Source: Bufo bufo (taxonomy: Eukaryota > Chordata > Amphibia > Anura > Bufonidae). Taken from it: a DNA stretch of 64,000 bases. Both the position numbers and the translations under genes were made by a program. The notes under the pieces were generated by a model. It made no database searches. It was not told the DNA's origin and saw nothing but the letters and a program-made list of their open reading frames with translations. Positions within the stretch are counted from its first letter, which is position 1, and each line of letters starts with the position of its first letter. Positions 21,345-33,024 of this stretch are shown here, piece by piece. The stretch is from NCBI RefSeq assembly GCF_905171765.1, contig NC_053392.1:40251114-40315113 (forward strand). The letters are read 5' to 3'.

Positions 21345-24300
21345 TTTATTAATCATTCAGTTCTTTGACTGAAGAGCGGCATTAAATGCATTCTCTGGAA
21401 TTTAGCGAATAAGGCAAAAATATCCAAGTAGATAAGTACGGACGCAGAGGCGGCTCTTCTGTACCTGACATAGATATACACTAATGTCTGTAGATGTATT
21501 CTCTCAGCAGAGCATGAATGATCCCCATGCAAGCAAACAATGCCCCACCCCCGTAAGACAGAATCCTAATGGTTGCGATCATGTTGCTGTTTTTGTAGCA
21601 ATCACAGTGTTATTTTGCGATGTTCTGCCTTGAGCAAATCCGACTTTTACATGTGAATAAACCCTAAGAAAAAATCTAAATCATTATGAACTCCTTAAAG
21701 TTGACCTGCTGATCAGTTTACATTAGGGAAATGGTCAAAAAATATTGGTAGTGACCTCCAGCAGAATCCTGAAGTCAAGTGCTGCAGGTCATACTATAGA
21801 ATAGAAGATAAGTATTTATGTTTCTTCAGGCCATGAACTTTGGGTCTACTACTGCACCACCATCAGCAGAAGCCATACCAGCAAAGCTTCAGTGGATGCA
21901 GACTGTGAAGGCACCTCCTTAGCTTTCTTACTGGTCTTTTTGAACTCTTCTTCAAATGTACAATCTTCTCTATGGATACTAAACAAACCAATTTCTACCA
22001 TTCTGGTAGTCTACTACTACTACTGGTTTAGTCTGACTACTATTTTGGCCTAGTTTTTTTTTTATTTCCATGCATTTTAGGTTCCAAAAGGTATTCCGGT
22101 TTTAATGATTACATTTATTTATGTAGAGAATAGGATGTTGAACAATTTTATGATATACATCTAATTAAAATTTTGCTCACAGACCTTTATTATATCCAAA
22201 TGACAACCTCTCCCTAAAGACAAAAAAATGGTACAGGCTGTACAGCCCACTTTAGTCCTGTAAAATGCATCCATAGGAGAGCTGGATAGGAATAAACATG
22301 GCGTCAGTCATGTGACCCTCACAAGTACCATATGACCTTAATTTCAGTTAACTGTTCAGGTAGGTAACAGGTGAATAGTAGTGTACTGAGGAGCGGAACA
22401 TGCACAGTATATACAGTACTACTACCTGCAGCATCTCATCATGTCTGTCAGTGTCTGTGTAAAAGAAAATGTGCGTTGTTAACATTCAATTTTATTAACA
22501 ACATGACATCACCTAGAGACAGACTGCCTTTTTACCACATCACCTAGAGAAGACGGCCAGTTTATAAATAAACTGGAGATAGGCAACCATGTAAATACAC
22601 CCAATAATGCAGGAATTATATGATGTAAAGAGTGTCATGGATGCATTACACAGGACTTATACATGGGCTATAGCATTCTACTGCATATAGGGGTCAACAG
22701 CCTGATATAGGAAAGGTATGTTTGCAGAATTATAAATACATGTATATTAAAAAATTGTATGATTCCTATTAAATAAACAAATACATTTTAAAAAATAAAA
22801 TGGAATTCCCCTTTAAAGCAGAACATGCTCTCCATTATTTAAGTCTGATACAGTGCAACAATTAAGTGGTGGTGAAGGTGCATTGGAGACTATAAGATCT
22901 CTGCAGATCTCTGTTCTTCTGCACAGACTGCAAACTCCTCCCCAAAAGCAAAAAGTCCAGGACTGTATCTAGTGTTGAATTAGCTGGAATGCTAGGCCAT
23001 AAGGTTCTTTTACTACATGACAGCCATTACTCACATTGCTTTACATCAGGGTAAAAGTCAACAGGTTCTGGAGTAGGTGCAATTCAACATCTTTTTGGAA
23101 AATAAAAAACCTGTTTGTCATGGGTATTTCAGATGAAATGATTTAAGTAAGGACTTTTTCTAAATTTGTAAATGAGTTGTAAATGAATCGTTGAGGACCA
23201 TCACACCTCAAAACGAAGACACAGAAGAGAGATCTGGTGTATCTTGAGGCCCTACACTTGAGGTCTCATAATCTCCATTGTTGAATTGCAACTCCACAAC
23301 CAATGAAGGTCCCGGTAAAGACTCAAGGGAAAAAGGCCATGCATTAAGATGAAGCAAAATGGTTGGCCTCCTGACCACTAAGGATTCTTAGAATTTTTTA
23401 GGTCATGTCCTAAGGTGCTGCTGGACCATTTTGACAATAGCTGTCCATTATTTAAGCCTTACATACTAAGTAAAAGAGAACTCATTTAATGGGGTTGGCC
23501 GCCTTCTCGGTACTTGTGATCAATAAGATGGCACTTACTAATATAGCTTTTGTTGCTATTTTTCATAAGCAATGTCCCCTTGCTAGACACAGAGGTCCTG
23601 TCCATAAGATGTCCATTGATGGAGGGTCATGTGACCAGACACATCATTCAACACAGTACTTGCGCTAAACTCCCAACAGTGTAAGCACAGATAGAGGGTG
23701 CATCGCATTTGAATGAAGGAGACATCACATGGAGATGTTTTGCCTGACCCTCCATCAGCAGCCATTTTATAGACAAGACCTTTGATGTGGACAGCACAAA
23801 AGACAAGTAGGAATGCCTTATGAAAAATAGAAAATGGCACAGAATTTCAGCAAAGGTTATATTAGTAAGGACCATACGGTCATCTTACAAACACACTAGT
23901 CAACAGTAACCAGAAAGTGGCCAACCCCTTTAGGTAAAGCGCATGAACCTATTTACAGCATTTAAGCATAAGTCTCCACATTGACATTTGGTTGTGGTAA
24001 AATGGTGGTTAACATGTCTGCTGTGTGACCTCAACTACAAGTCTGTGGGCAAATAAGTCAGAGACTCCCGATGATCTAAAAAATGCTAGCCATATTGGAA
24101 TATTTGCAGTTGTCATTCAACTTTTTCATCTATAGATATATGTCAAGGTCACACAACGTACTTGGAAACCCACGCAACCAAAAGTAGTCATTGAGCCCTG
24201 GCCTTATAGATAATATCCTCATGAAAGGAAAATATAAGGAATATGTCCGGCATATTTACATTTATAAAGTTTTGGTGAGGGCCCGCAAAAAATAATAAAA

Positions 24301-24951
24301 CATTTGACGTTCTATAGAAAATCGTCCTATAAAACAGGAATTCATTATCGACAAGCTAAAATTTTGAAATTTTTTGTTTCCTTTGCCGTCTTATTTCTTA
24401 AATACTTAAACAGTAAGACGACTTTTTAGTTGGTATGTACAGAAATATAGATGCTAAACTGCTGCCGCTGAAACGCACTGCCTAAAGAAATAACAGAACT
24501 CCACCCAATCTGAAGGCGATATCAAACACAAACGACACAATTAGCAAATGCAAAATACAAAAATTGTAGGAAACTGAAACAAAATAATAAATAAAAAAAA
24601 ACATTCGTAGCCAGGAAGCTGAGATTTCCGGCTGTCAATGATCTGTCGTATACACCATGGATGACCAGGTCTAAAAATTCCCATCTGTCCAGGTTTCTCT
24701 GCTAAATAAAAATTTAAAATTAAAGAAAAAAATAATCCACTGCAGAAAAAGGATCTTGAAAACATATTTGCAAAATAAATAGATCTCTAAAACCATAGAT
24801 TGTCATCCATTAGTAAAGTAACATCGTTTTTCCTTATACTTCTGACAGAATTTTTGGTCCAGTCCATGGTTTCAGTTACTTAGCAGCACTTGCTGTCTAT
24901 ATGACCACAGTTTTTGAGCATTTCAAGTCATATCTGCAATCCCTTGGATTG
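21345..24951 (-). other. PTK2B: downstream flank and probable 3' UTR of PTK2B
   Basis: The sequence follows the PTK2B stop codon on the minus strand. Only chance ORFs occur, with no tandem arrays. Minus-strand AATAAA signals lie at 22491-22496, 22186-22191, 22114-22119 and 21345-21350, and an ATTAAA at 23485-23490. Which one ends the transcript cannot be decided from sequence. No convergent neighbour gene was recognised. Confidence 0.4.
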
Positions 24952-25167
24952 TCACTCTGTAGCCAGTTTGGCAAGGTTGGCTCTGACTCGTGCTTGGTCC
25001 ACAGAATCCAGCAGGTTTTTGGCATCCACGGCCAATGCGTGAGAGGCTGTTAACATCTGTTTTTTACATTCTTCGCTAAGAGAAGTCATTGCATTCTGCT
25101 GGGCTAAACGCATCTTATTGATCAGTTCGGCCAAGTCTTTGCTCAGGAGTTTCTGTGTTCCTTCAAT
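24952..25167 (-). CDS. PTK2B: PTK2B last coding exon (FAT domain, C-terminus)
   Basis: This exon encodes 71 residues plus the TGA stop at 24952-24954. The acceptor CAG lies at 25168-25170 and the exon opens with IEGTQKLLSKDLAELINKM. It then reads SLSEECKKQMLTASHALAVD and AKNLLDSVDQAR, the last two helices of the focal-adhesion-targeting bundle. The bundle binds paxillin LD motifs in the family and localises the kinase to adhesions. The exon ends LAKLATE, comparable to the short PYK2 tail and unlike FAK. Confidence 0.97.
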   Translation of the reverse strand: MEGTQKLLSKDLAELINKMRLAQQNAMTSLSEECKKQMLTASHALAVDAKNLLDSVDQARVRANLAKLATE

Positions 25168-25760
25168 CTGCTCCGAAATAAGAAAAAGATAAACAATTAA
25201 TTCAATTCGCAATTGAAATTTTGGGAAAATGTAATTTTTTTTTTTTCAATTTTCTTACCAACTACTCTTGAAGCTCCTCTATTATTTAACTATTTATGTT
25301 TTTTTTTTTCTATTTTATCTATTTGCCACTGCAGTTTTTTTTACATGTAGGGATTCCACTGACAGCATCAGACTGGGGGCCCTTTTGGTGGCCCAGTAGA
25401 CCCTAGGGGAAAGTGATAGGCTTCAAATGGGATTGTCTGCTGCCAGACCTTTGGGGACCATTATTGTGTCAGGGCCTGGGATCCTCTGATGGCCCAGTCC
25501 AACACCGTCCACTGATAGCAGCAGGAAGCTCATGATAAATTCCTGGCAGAGGGATCTCAGTAAGGATTTGCAAGCCCCATTAAAATACAGTCAAGGACTT
25601 TTACTGTACAGCTGGCGATTACTGACCCGCCCCAACAACATAAAGAAAAAAACTAAAGATTAAATCTAAAAATCTTTGGGTGAAATGTTCAGTATTTTCA
25701 TATGATTGTAGAAGGCCTCCTGGAAATCAGTCTGGTCAGTACGGTTACCAGATACATTAC

Positions 25761-25841
25761 CTCTGTACGAGAAGATGCAGGTAATGACGGAAGGATATCA
25801 TCGACACTCCCAATGAGCTTCCGGAGAGTCAACCCAACATT
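25761..25841 (-). CDS. PTK2B: PTK2B exon, FAT domain helix 2
   Basis: An 81-nt, phase-0 exon with acceptor TTCCAG and donor GTAATG. It reads NVGLTLRKLIGSVDDILPSL and then PASSRTE, 27 residues. The join to the next exon gives SSRTE-IEGTQ, the expected PYK2 junction. Confidence 0.96.
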
Positions 25842-27685
25842 CTGGAAGACGAAAGGCATAATACAGACTTTTTAAGGTGTCCTTCATACAAAAGGTTTAA
25901 AAGGTTGTCCAGGATTAGAAAAACGTCTGCTTTTTTCCACAAATAGTGCCACATCTGTCCATGGGACGTGTCAAGTATTGCAGTCTCAGCTTTACTAAAG
26001 TAAATGAAGCTGAACTGCAATACCATGTTTTATAATTCTCAACAACCCCATCAGATGCTTGGATGGATTTACCATAGTGAGCTACAACAAAGTATGATGA
26101 ATATGAAAGGGTTAACATCTAACGGCTGAATGGAAGGAATCAGATGAACTATAATAACTATTTGGAGTCAATGTCTTCTTCTCAACTAGACATGCATGGC
26201 TTCCTTTATTTACAGGATGTGTCAAGACAGAAACTGGGTTGGAGAAGGACTCTAGTCCAGGAGATGGCTCACTACCAGATGTGAGCCTCATAATGCTTTT
26301 CATGATGTTCAGTCTAACAATATCTAAGGGCTTATTGTAGTAGTCTCCAACCTATGGCTTCTCATTAGGGTAGGCTGGTAGCGGCAGCTGAAGAGCTAAG
26401 ATTGGACACCAGCAGTTCACAGAATGGATCACCCTTGAAATTTGTATGTTGAACCATGAATTTGAGTATTCATAGCAGAAAAAGACATTGATGCGTAGTT
26501 GCTGACCAAACCTATCCTTGTCATGAGATCAAAAGTATTATCATTAAAGGGAGCATTAATTGGAAACCATGGGTGTAGCCATGAGTTCTAAAGTTGTTCT
26601 CCTGTGTTATACATGTTTTTGAAGAGTCTGGATGACAACAGAGCCACAATTACAGCTTCAACATGGGTCTTTCGTATAGTTCCAGTAGTGGTATATTTCC
26701 TAAACCACCAACAGGGGTATCATTTCTACAGGTCTAACAGGGGTATCTTCCCTAGAGTTCGAATGTGAGTATCTTTCCTTTGTGTGCTAACAGATGTATC
26801 TTTCCTACAGCTCCAATAGGGTATCTTTCCTAGAGCTTTAACAGGAGTATCTTTTTGATAGCTCTAACAGGGGTATCTTTCCTATAGCTGTAACAGGGGT
26901 ATCATTCCTAGAGGTCTAACAGGGGTAGTTTTCCTAGAGCTCTAACAGGGGTATCTATCCCAGAACTCTGACAGGGGTATCTTTCCTAGAGCTATAATGG
27001 GGTATGTTTTCTAGACATCTAACAGGGGTACATTTCTTAGAGTTCTAACTGGGGTATCTTTCCTAAAGCTCTAATGGGTATCTTTCCTAGGGCTCTAATG
27101 GGGTATTTTTACTAGAGTTTTAACAGGGTATCTTTCCTAGCGCTCTAATGGGGTATCTTTACTAGTGCTCTAACAGGGGTATCTCTCCTAAAGCTCTATG
27201 GGGGTATCTTTTCTAGGGCTCTAATGGGGTATTTTTACTAGAGCTCTAACAGGGTATCTTTCCTAGAGGTCTAATAGGGTATCTTTCTTAGAATTCTAAT
27301 GGGGTATCTTTCCTAGAACTCTAATAGGGTATCTTTCCAAAAGCTCTGATAGGGGCATCTTTGACAGAGCTCTAATTGGGGTATCTTTCCTAGAGCTTCG
27401 AATGGGATGTCTTTCCTAGATCACCAACTGAGATTTCTTACCTAGAGCTCCAACAGTGGTATTTTCCCTAAAGCTTCAACATGCATATCTTTCTAGGAAC
27501 TCCAGCAGGGGTATCTTAACTGGAGCTCCAACAGGCATATCCTTAGTTATATCACCATACCATAATACCTGGTGGGTATAGTTGACTAACACAGGGGCAT
27601 AGGGTAGGTGTAGAATGAGCAAAATATTTAGTGACCATGGAACAAGTACCGTAGTTAAAACAGTGTCCCCTACAGCTGTTCCTAC
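25842..27685 (-). other. PTK2B intron with SINE/MITE-like fragment and 27-bp minisatellite
   Basis: About 25890-26060 holds a dispersed repeat (GGTTGTCCAGGATTAGAAAA, later TATTGCAGTCTCAGC). Its relative lies in the same orientation at about 31772-31900. The rest is the minisatellite at 26690-27530 and unremarkable sequence. Confidence 0.6.
26690..27530. repeat. 27-bp minisatellite, degenerate
   Basis: About 30 head-to-tail, diverged copies of GGGGTATCTTTCCTAGAGCT followed by CTAACA, with unit length varying by a base or two. It lies within a PTK2B intron. Confidence 0.9.
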
Positions 27686-27829
27686 CTTAACTACATTGAC
27701 GTATCCCTCAGGAGGCAATTGGTAGATGTCATTCTTTAGTTGAAGCACTGATTTCACCAGCTCCATCACACTCTGATAAACGTTGTCATCTGTACGATCA
27801 ATGTTGGCTGTCGGAGTCTGTTGAAGAGC
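27686..27829 (-). CDS. PTK2B: PTK2B exon, start of FAT domain
   Basis: A 144-nt, phase-0 exon with acceptor CTCACAG and donor GTAGGA. Its 48 residues include TANIDRTDDNVYQSVMELVK and LPPEGYVNVVK, the first FAT helix region. The tyrosine in NVYQSVMEL is in the place of human PYK2 Tyr881, a GRB2-type site in the family. Here the +2 position is Ser instead of Asn. Confidence 0.96.
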
Positions 27830-28317
27830 CTGTGAGAAGCACCAGAATCAACTTATCAGAACCTGACACAACACAAATGCTTCTGTTCTAATGGACTTTC
27901 CACAAACTTTGTAGATGGACACTTTTTTGCGGTTATGGATATTTCTAGATTTCTAGATTGACTATGACTCCAGCATTAAAATGAAATGCTCAATAAAGAG
28001 AATGTTCCAGAATATGTCAGAAGTGGATAGCTGAACACTGGCCAAATGTTACCACAAGCTTCTGATCTGGTGGCCAAAAGTTTCTGTGTGTTTTAGGTAA
28101 ATGAGGGAATGAGAACCCAACAGATACAGTTACCAAAAGAACTCAGAAGTCATGATGCAACCAGACACTTAAGTAGAGTTTTCTGTCAAAACTTACCCAG
28201 AACCCCAATTTCAGAGCAGACCTCATCACCCCATAACAGTGCCAGTCACAGTACCTCCATAAAAGTGCAAGATTCTTTATCACAGTGGAAGCCATACTTT
28301 CCACATGGCAGCCACAG

Positions 28318-28640
28318 TCACGGTGATGTCACAACAGTGCCAGACACGGCATCCTCACAACAGTGCAAAACACAGGATCCTCACAACAGTGTCAGACACA
28401 GCGTCCTCACAACAGTGCCAGACACAGGATCCTCACAACAGTGCCAGACACAGCGTCCTCACAACAGTGCCAGACACAGCGTCCTCACAACAGTGCCAGA
28501 CACAGCGTCCTCACAACAGTGCCAGACACAGGATCCTCACAACAGTGCCAGACACAGGATCCTCACAACAGTGCCAGACACTATATCCTCACAACAGTGC
28601 TAGACACTATATCCTCACAACAGTGCAAGACATGCAGCGT
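28318..28640. repeat. 26-bp minisatellite, first block
   Basis: About 12 copies of CCTCACAACAGTGCCAGACA followed by CAGCGT/CAGGAT/CTATAT. The 26-bp unit is not a multiple of three, so consecutive copies are read in different frames; open frames exist in all three, with no coding meaning. The same unit continues at 29700-29965, 30330-30373 and 30691-30830, so insertions have split one array. Confidence 0.92.
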
Positions 28641-29695
28641 CCCACTCAGGACACGTGGGAACTGCAAAATAGCTTAAAATGGCATTATCCTACTGCATGT
28701 TATTTTGTACTACAACACCTGTTGTATCCCTGTTCATAGGCTGGTCTGGTGTAATTTAGACATCCCACCACTAGATGGGGATAGCACTTAGACTATATAT
28801 AAACCTAGGTCAGGCCTAGTGAGACAGATTAGTCGGAGAGGAATTAAGATTCAAACAGAGATGAGAATGCAGAGTGAAGACTTCACACCACAGATTAGTG
28901 AGTGGAGCCAACTTCGCTATGTGGTAGTACCAAGGTGTGAGGCGCAGAAGAGCGTTTTCCTTCTGTGGCCGGACCATATACTTGCATCCCTGACCAGTTG
29001 GAGAGAGTTTGCCTCCCTGGAACAGACCCAAGCATCAGAAAGATTCATTGGTGATAACAGCCGTTATTTAAGGCCACAGACACCTTTGCGCATGGTGGAG
29101 GACTCATAGCTTCTGGCCGCCACACCATAATTCTGGGAAACATATTAGCTACCTGTCCCAACATTCAGCTTGGAGGGAAAATACAAGGTATAGGACTGAG
29201 CACATCAACAGGAATAAGGTACTCCATAACCACAGCCTGAATCAGGGCCCCAGAAAGCCTAGAAACAGTGGATTCATAGATTAACTCTACTACTAACAAA
29301 AGACTGCACTTTAAATTGATGTACCTACTGCAACTGGAACCAACATCAGTAAAAGTTGTGAGTTGCATCTTACCACTGTCTACCTCATTATTACTACCTA
29401 TGGTTGTACCACCATTAACGGTACTGGCGTCACGACAAATACCATCAAGGGACTCAGCCGCAACAAGCACCCTAAGCACCCCTAACATCAAGGGCACCTC
29501 AACCACCATCTTGGCTGATGCTTCCCTACCACAGAGCGTGCCCCGGAGGATTTCATGCTGTCCACCTCAACACTGTGCTTCCAGCCCAGGGAGGCTTTCT
29601 GCTAACCGTGAGTAAACTGATGAACTGTCTGTAATTATTTGGCCCCTCATCGGTCCACCGTGCACCTCACGTGTTGCCCCTGCGCTACTGGCTGG
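28641..29695 (+). repeat. LTR-like insertion within the minisatellite
   Basis: This roughly 1-kb block interrupts the 26-bp array. It has a promoter-like TATATATAAACC near 28792, followed by GAGACAGA. Near 29422 the string ACTGGCGTCACGA is shared with the LTR of the element at 51630-56042 (ACTGGCGTCACGAAC). The order of landmarks resembles that LTR, so it may be a distantly related solo LTR. No clear target duplication is seen at its borders. Confidence 0.4.
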
Positions 29696-29699
29696 CTGC

Positions 29700-29968
29700 A
29701 GACACTATATCCTTACAACAGTGTAAGACACAGGATCCTCACAACAGTGCAAGACACAAAAATCTCACAACAGTGCCAGACACAGCGTCCTCACACGGGT
29801 GTCAGACACAGTATCCTCACAGCAGTGTCAGACACAGTATCCTCACAACAGTGCCAGACACAGTATCCTCACAGCAGTGTCAGACACAGTATCCTCACAG
29901 CAGTGTCAGACACAGTATCCTCATAGTAGTGCCAGACAAAATATCCTTACAACAGTGTCAGACACAAT
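29700..29968. repeat. 26-bp minisatellite, second block
   Basis: About ten copies of the same unit as 28318-28640, with variant CCTCACAGCAGTGTCAGACA plus CAGTAT. It ends where the MITE at 29969 is inserted. Confidence 0.9.
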
Positions 29969-30323
29969 GGGGGTCATTTATTATTAGATATATGCCAATT
30001 TTTGGCATATATCTGTCGCAGATTTAGTCGCAAAGGGGATTTGTGTCCAAATCTGTGACTTTTTTCCGCTCGCTCCAGGTCTAAAAATGGGGATGTTCCG
30101 TGGGTAGGGTATCTCTTTTATCACTTTCTACTCCTGTTTTAGGCTTAGAAAATTATCTAAATCTACACCAGCAAGGCTGCTGGTATAGATTTAGGCTGGT
30201 GGTGGATGTGCCTAAGATATGTAGAGGCCGGAGCCTCTACATAACATAGGTGCATCATGTGCCAGCGCAAGGGGTACAGTATTAAGACCAGTGTCTAAAA
30301 TGACGGTCTTAATAGATGACCCC
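29969..30323. mobile_element. MITE with GGGGTCATTTATTA ends, inside the minisatellite
   Basis: The left end GGGGGTCATTTATTATTAG and right end TTAATAGATGACCCC are inverted repeats. The minisatellite unit is continuous across the insertion (GACACAAT before, AATATCCTCAC after), so AAT is a likely short target duplication. The interior contains a small palindrome (ATATGCCAATTTTTGGCATAT) and no gene. Confidence 0.82.
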
Positions 30324-30373
30324 AAATATCCTCACAACACTGTCAGACACAATAATATCACAACAGTGCCAGA

Positions 30374-30690
30374 CAGTGATGGTCAGTTTGCAGTGTTCGC
30401 CAAATGAACACATGCGAGCTGCCATCTTAACTCACAAGCCCTTACCTGTGCCTGCGCCGCGAGCCAGGCTGAAACAAATGCGGTCACCGGGAGCAGGCAG
30501 TTCCGAGAACAGCCGCCGGGGGCCTTCATCGGGCTGTTCCAGAACTGCCTGCTCCCAGTGACCGCATTTGTTTCAGACCGGCTCGCGGCACAGGCACAGG
30601 TAAGGGCTTACCTGTGCATCGCCAGACTTGTGAGTCAAGATGGCAGCTCGCATGTGTTCGCTGGCGAACACTGCGAACTGCCAATCACTG
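30374..30690. mobile_element. hAT-type foldback MITE with 8-bp duplication
   Basis: GTGCCAGA, part of the minisatellite unit, is duplicated exactly at 30366-30373 and 30691-30698. The ends are CAGTGATGGTCAG and CTGCCAATCACTG. Long arms pair over most of the 317 bp (GTGTTCGCCAAATGAACACA region with TGTGTTCGCTGGCGAACAC; ACCTGTGCCTG with CAGGCACAGGT). It carries no coding sequence. Confidence 0.9.
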
Positions 30691-30830
30691 GTGCCAGACA
30701 CAGTATGACCATAAACACTGCCAGACACAGTATCACCATAACAGTGCTAGACACGGTATCATCATATTGGTGCTAGACACAGTATCCTCATAACAGTGCC
30801 AGACACAGCATCACCACAACAGTATGAAAG
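30691..30830. repeat. 26-bp minisatellite, degenerate terminal block
   Basis: A few diverged copies (GTGCCAGACACAGTATGACC, GTGCTAGACACGGTATCATC) resume after the MITE and fade into the intron sequence before the 30985 exon. Confidence 0.75.
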
Positions 30831-30984
30831 CCTCCTGCCAAAAGAAACACCCACAATGCCCCCTTAACACTACCAGCCACATTTCCCCCATAGCATAGCC
30901 CCCACTTCTATGTATGTCACTGCTTGGGCCCACATTTTAGTCTCCACCACCCCAGATGCCACTGTTTTAAAACCAAATCCTCAC

Positions 30985-31031
30985 CTGTGCGATAAGCCTT
31001 GGAGGTTTCTGCGGAGGAACCGTAAATTCAG
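30985..31031 (-). CDS. PTK2B: PTK2B exon, proline-rich PPQKPPRL motif
   Basis: A 47-nt exon with acceptor CTCTTACAG and donor GTGAGG. It completes a split Thr codon and reads EFTVPPQKPPRLIAQ. PPQKPPRL is the third proline-rich motif of the family, a docking site for SH3 proteins such as GRAF and ASAP relatives. It is followed directly by the FAT exons. Confidence 0.94.
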
Positions 31032-31981
31032 CTGTAAGAGAGACATGATATTAGATGAGGACATTCAATGTGATCAATGTGGTTTCGTGAGTTACGTGAG
31101 CTACCAGGCCACGGCTGAACCATCCACTGGTACTAGAACCAGTGCTAATCTGTTCTTACTTAGAACTTAGTTTATTGGGGCAAAGCTTAAGGTAACTGCC
31201 CTAGCCCTGTATCTAAATAGTGTGGTGGAGGCAGAGCGGTTTGTTGGGCTCCCCTAGCACTTGGCACATATTACGCCAATTTTCCACCTGTGCCCTATGG
31301 GGGAAGGTCTAAGGTTTGAAATCTTCCTTGTTGCCAACACAAATTATATCATCAGTAGTCCCAGATAGAGAGCAGTCTCCTCATAATCACATGACTAAGC
31401 CTATCTTTCATTTGATTGGCTCAAGACTAACACATGACCAGTAGAAGGGACTCTTTTCTGCCTCGGACTCTTGCATTGGCAGCATCAAATATTTTGAGTC
31501 TCCAATCTACCATATAGTGCAGGAAGAGGTCGTCCTTAATATTGTCATGTTCTTCTGGCATGGAGGTGGTGACAAGTCCCCTTTAAACATGAGGGCACTA
31601 TACAGTCCCCTGAACCAGAGTTGGGGGCTGAACACTGTTTGTTTGCAAGATTCCAACAAATCAGCAATCGTTCTGACCTACTACAAAGATGCTGATTGGC
31701 TGAGATGCTGCAAACTGGTGGATTATAGGGTAACTCCACTCAAGGTGTCTTTATAATATGCAACCTCCTTAAAGGCGTTGTCCCCAGGATTAGAAAAATA
31801 TTTGCTTTCTTCATGAAACGGCATCCAGCCTGTCTATGGGTTGTGTCTGGTATTGCAGCTTAGTTCTATTGAAGTAAATACTGCAGTACCACATACAACC
31901 TGTCAACAGGTGTGGCGCTGTGTCTACCTCTTACTGTAGCCATCTCTTCCCTGATAGGAAATGTACGGTTCTCAAACTTAC

Positions 31982-32009
31982 TGTATGCATTGTCTTTCTC
32001 TGGAAGTGG
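31982..32009 (-). CDS. PTK2B: PTK2B 28-nt microexon
   Basis: A very short exon, PLPEKDNAY plus one base of the next codon. It has a strong polypyrimidine acceptor (TTTTTTTTTTCCAG) and donor GTAAGT. It is in frame with both neighbours (28 + 47 = 75 nt). It matches the PEKE.GY segment of mammalian PYK2 ahead of EFTGPPQKPP. Confidence 0.9.
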
Positions 32010-32985
32010 CTGGAAAAAAAAAAGGAAATAGGAAAACATCATTAGAGGAAATTCATTATTTCCTCTAATAATAATAATTTTAGTTCAATAGAAAAATCAG
32101 TAATGAAACCCTTAAATAAACAAAAGGTTCTGGGATCTGAGATACTAAATACCCAAACCACAGAATCTTGTGCAGAGGCGACACGTCTACTCTGTGCCAC
32201 TGCAGCATTGTAGATATCCAAGGTCACACTTGGGCCCTGGAGGCCGACGGAGCCCGAAGGTCACTCTGCCCCATATCTGTACACCAGTACCATTTATGAC
32301 AAGTCATAGTTGGGGGCTGGCTACAGATATTGCATTGGGACCTAGGAGCATCTGCTTACAATCATGTTGGTAACATTTTTAGTGGGCTTTCCATTGCACC
32401 ACACTGAAACTGTGTAACCACTGCTGTTGTTGTGTCTTAAAAGAACATAAAAAATAGCAAAAATATTTAGAGTTGGCATAAATTATAATTTTCATCTAAG
32501 AAGAAGAGAGTCCGATACATTATTTTATATACCGTTCCTTGTTTTATTCACATATACAGTATGATCTCCGCTGTCCGTCGCCACCACTAGGGGGTGCATT
32601 GGTAGACATTAAAGGAGTTGACTGAGAGGGCAAAGTCATTTCCATGGACCTAGAAGTGTGGCGTCCCCTCAGCACACCTGTCACCACTGGGGGCCAAAAA
32701 CGGCCTCAGCAGTTATATGCCGTTTCTGACGCATCACCACTTCTGGTCCAGCTCAATGTAAATTACTTTCCACTCTCAGATGTCCCCTTTAAGAATACAT
32801 TTCAGAGTCTGAGGGCAAGGATGACGCAACACAATATAAGCAAATGTTACACATTCCATGACTAATGGAAAAAACGAAAGGTCCAATGAAAACAAGACTA
32901 TGTGGAAGATATATGGATTAAATATGTAAGTCCCTCCCCCGAGGATCTGGATGATTCATCTATGATATATTGGTGAAATACTTAC

Positions 32986-33024
32986 TACATCAAGGGCCTT
33001 GTCTTTTACTTGCTGCTTTGGATC
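32986..33024 (-). CDS. PTK2B: PTK2B short exon in the linker
   Basis: A 39-nt, phase-0 exon (DPKQQVKDKALDV) with acceptor CCTGCAG and donor GTAAGT. It sits between the coiled linker exon and the microexon. Its sequence is divergent from the mammalian segment that contains a tyrosine here; only DP and DK appear shared. Splice signals and phase are good, so the exon is likely real and could be alternatively spliced. Confidence 0.82.

Noticed and set aside
28109..28739. Three overlapping long frames with a repeated Ser-Gln-Gln-Cys-type peptide
   Set aside because: They are translations of the 26-bp minisatellite in all three frames; unit length is not a multiple of three and there is no start or splice context.
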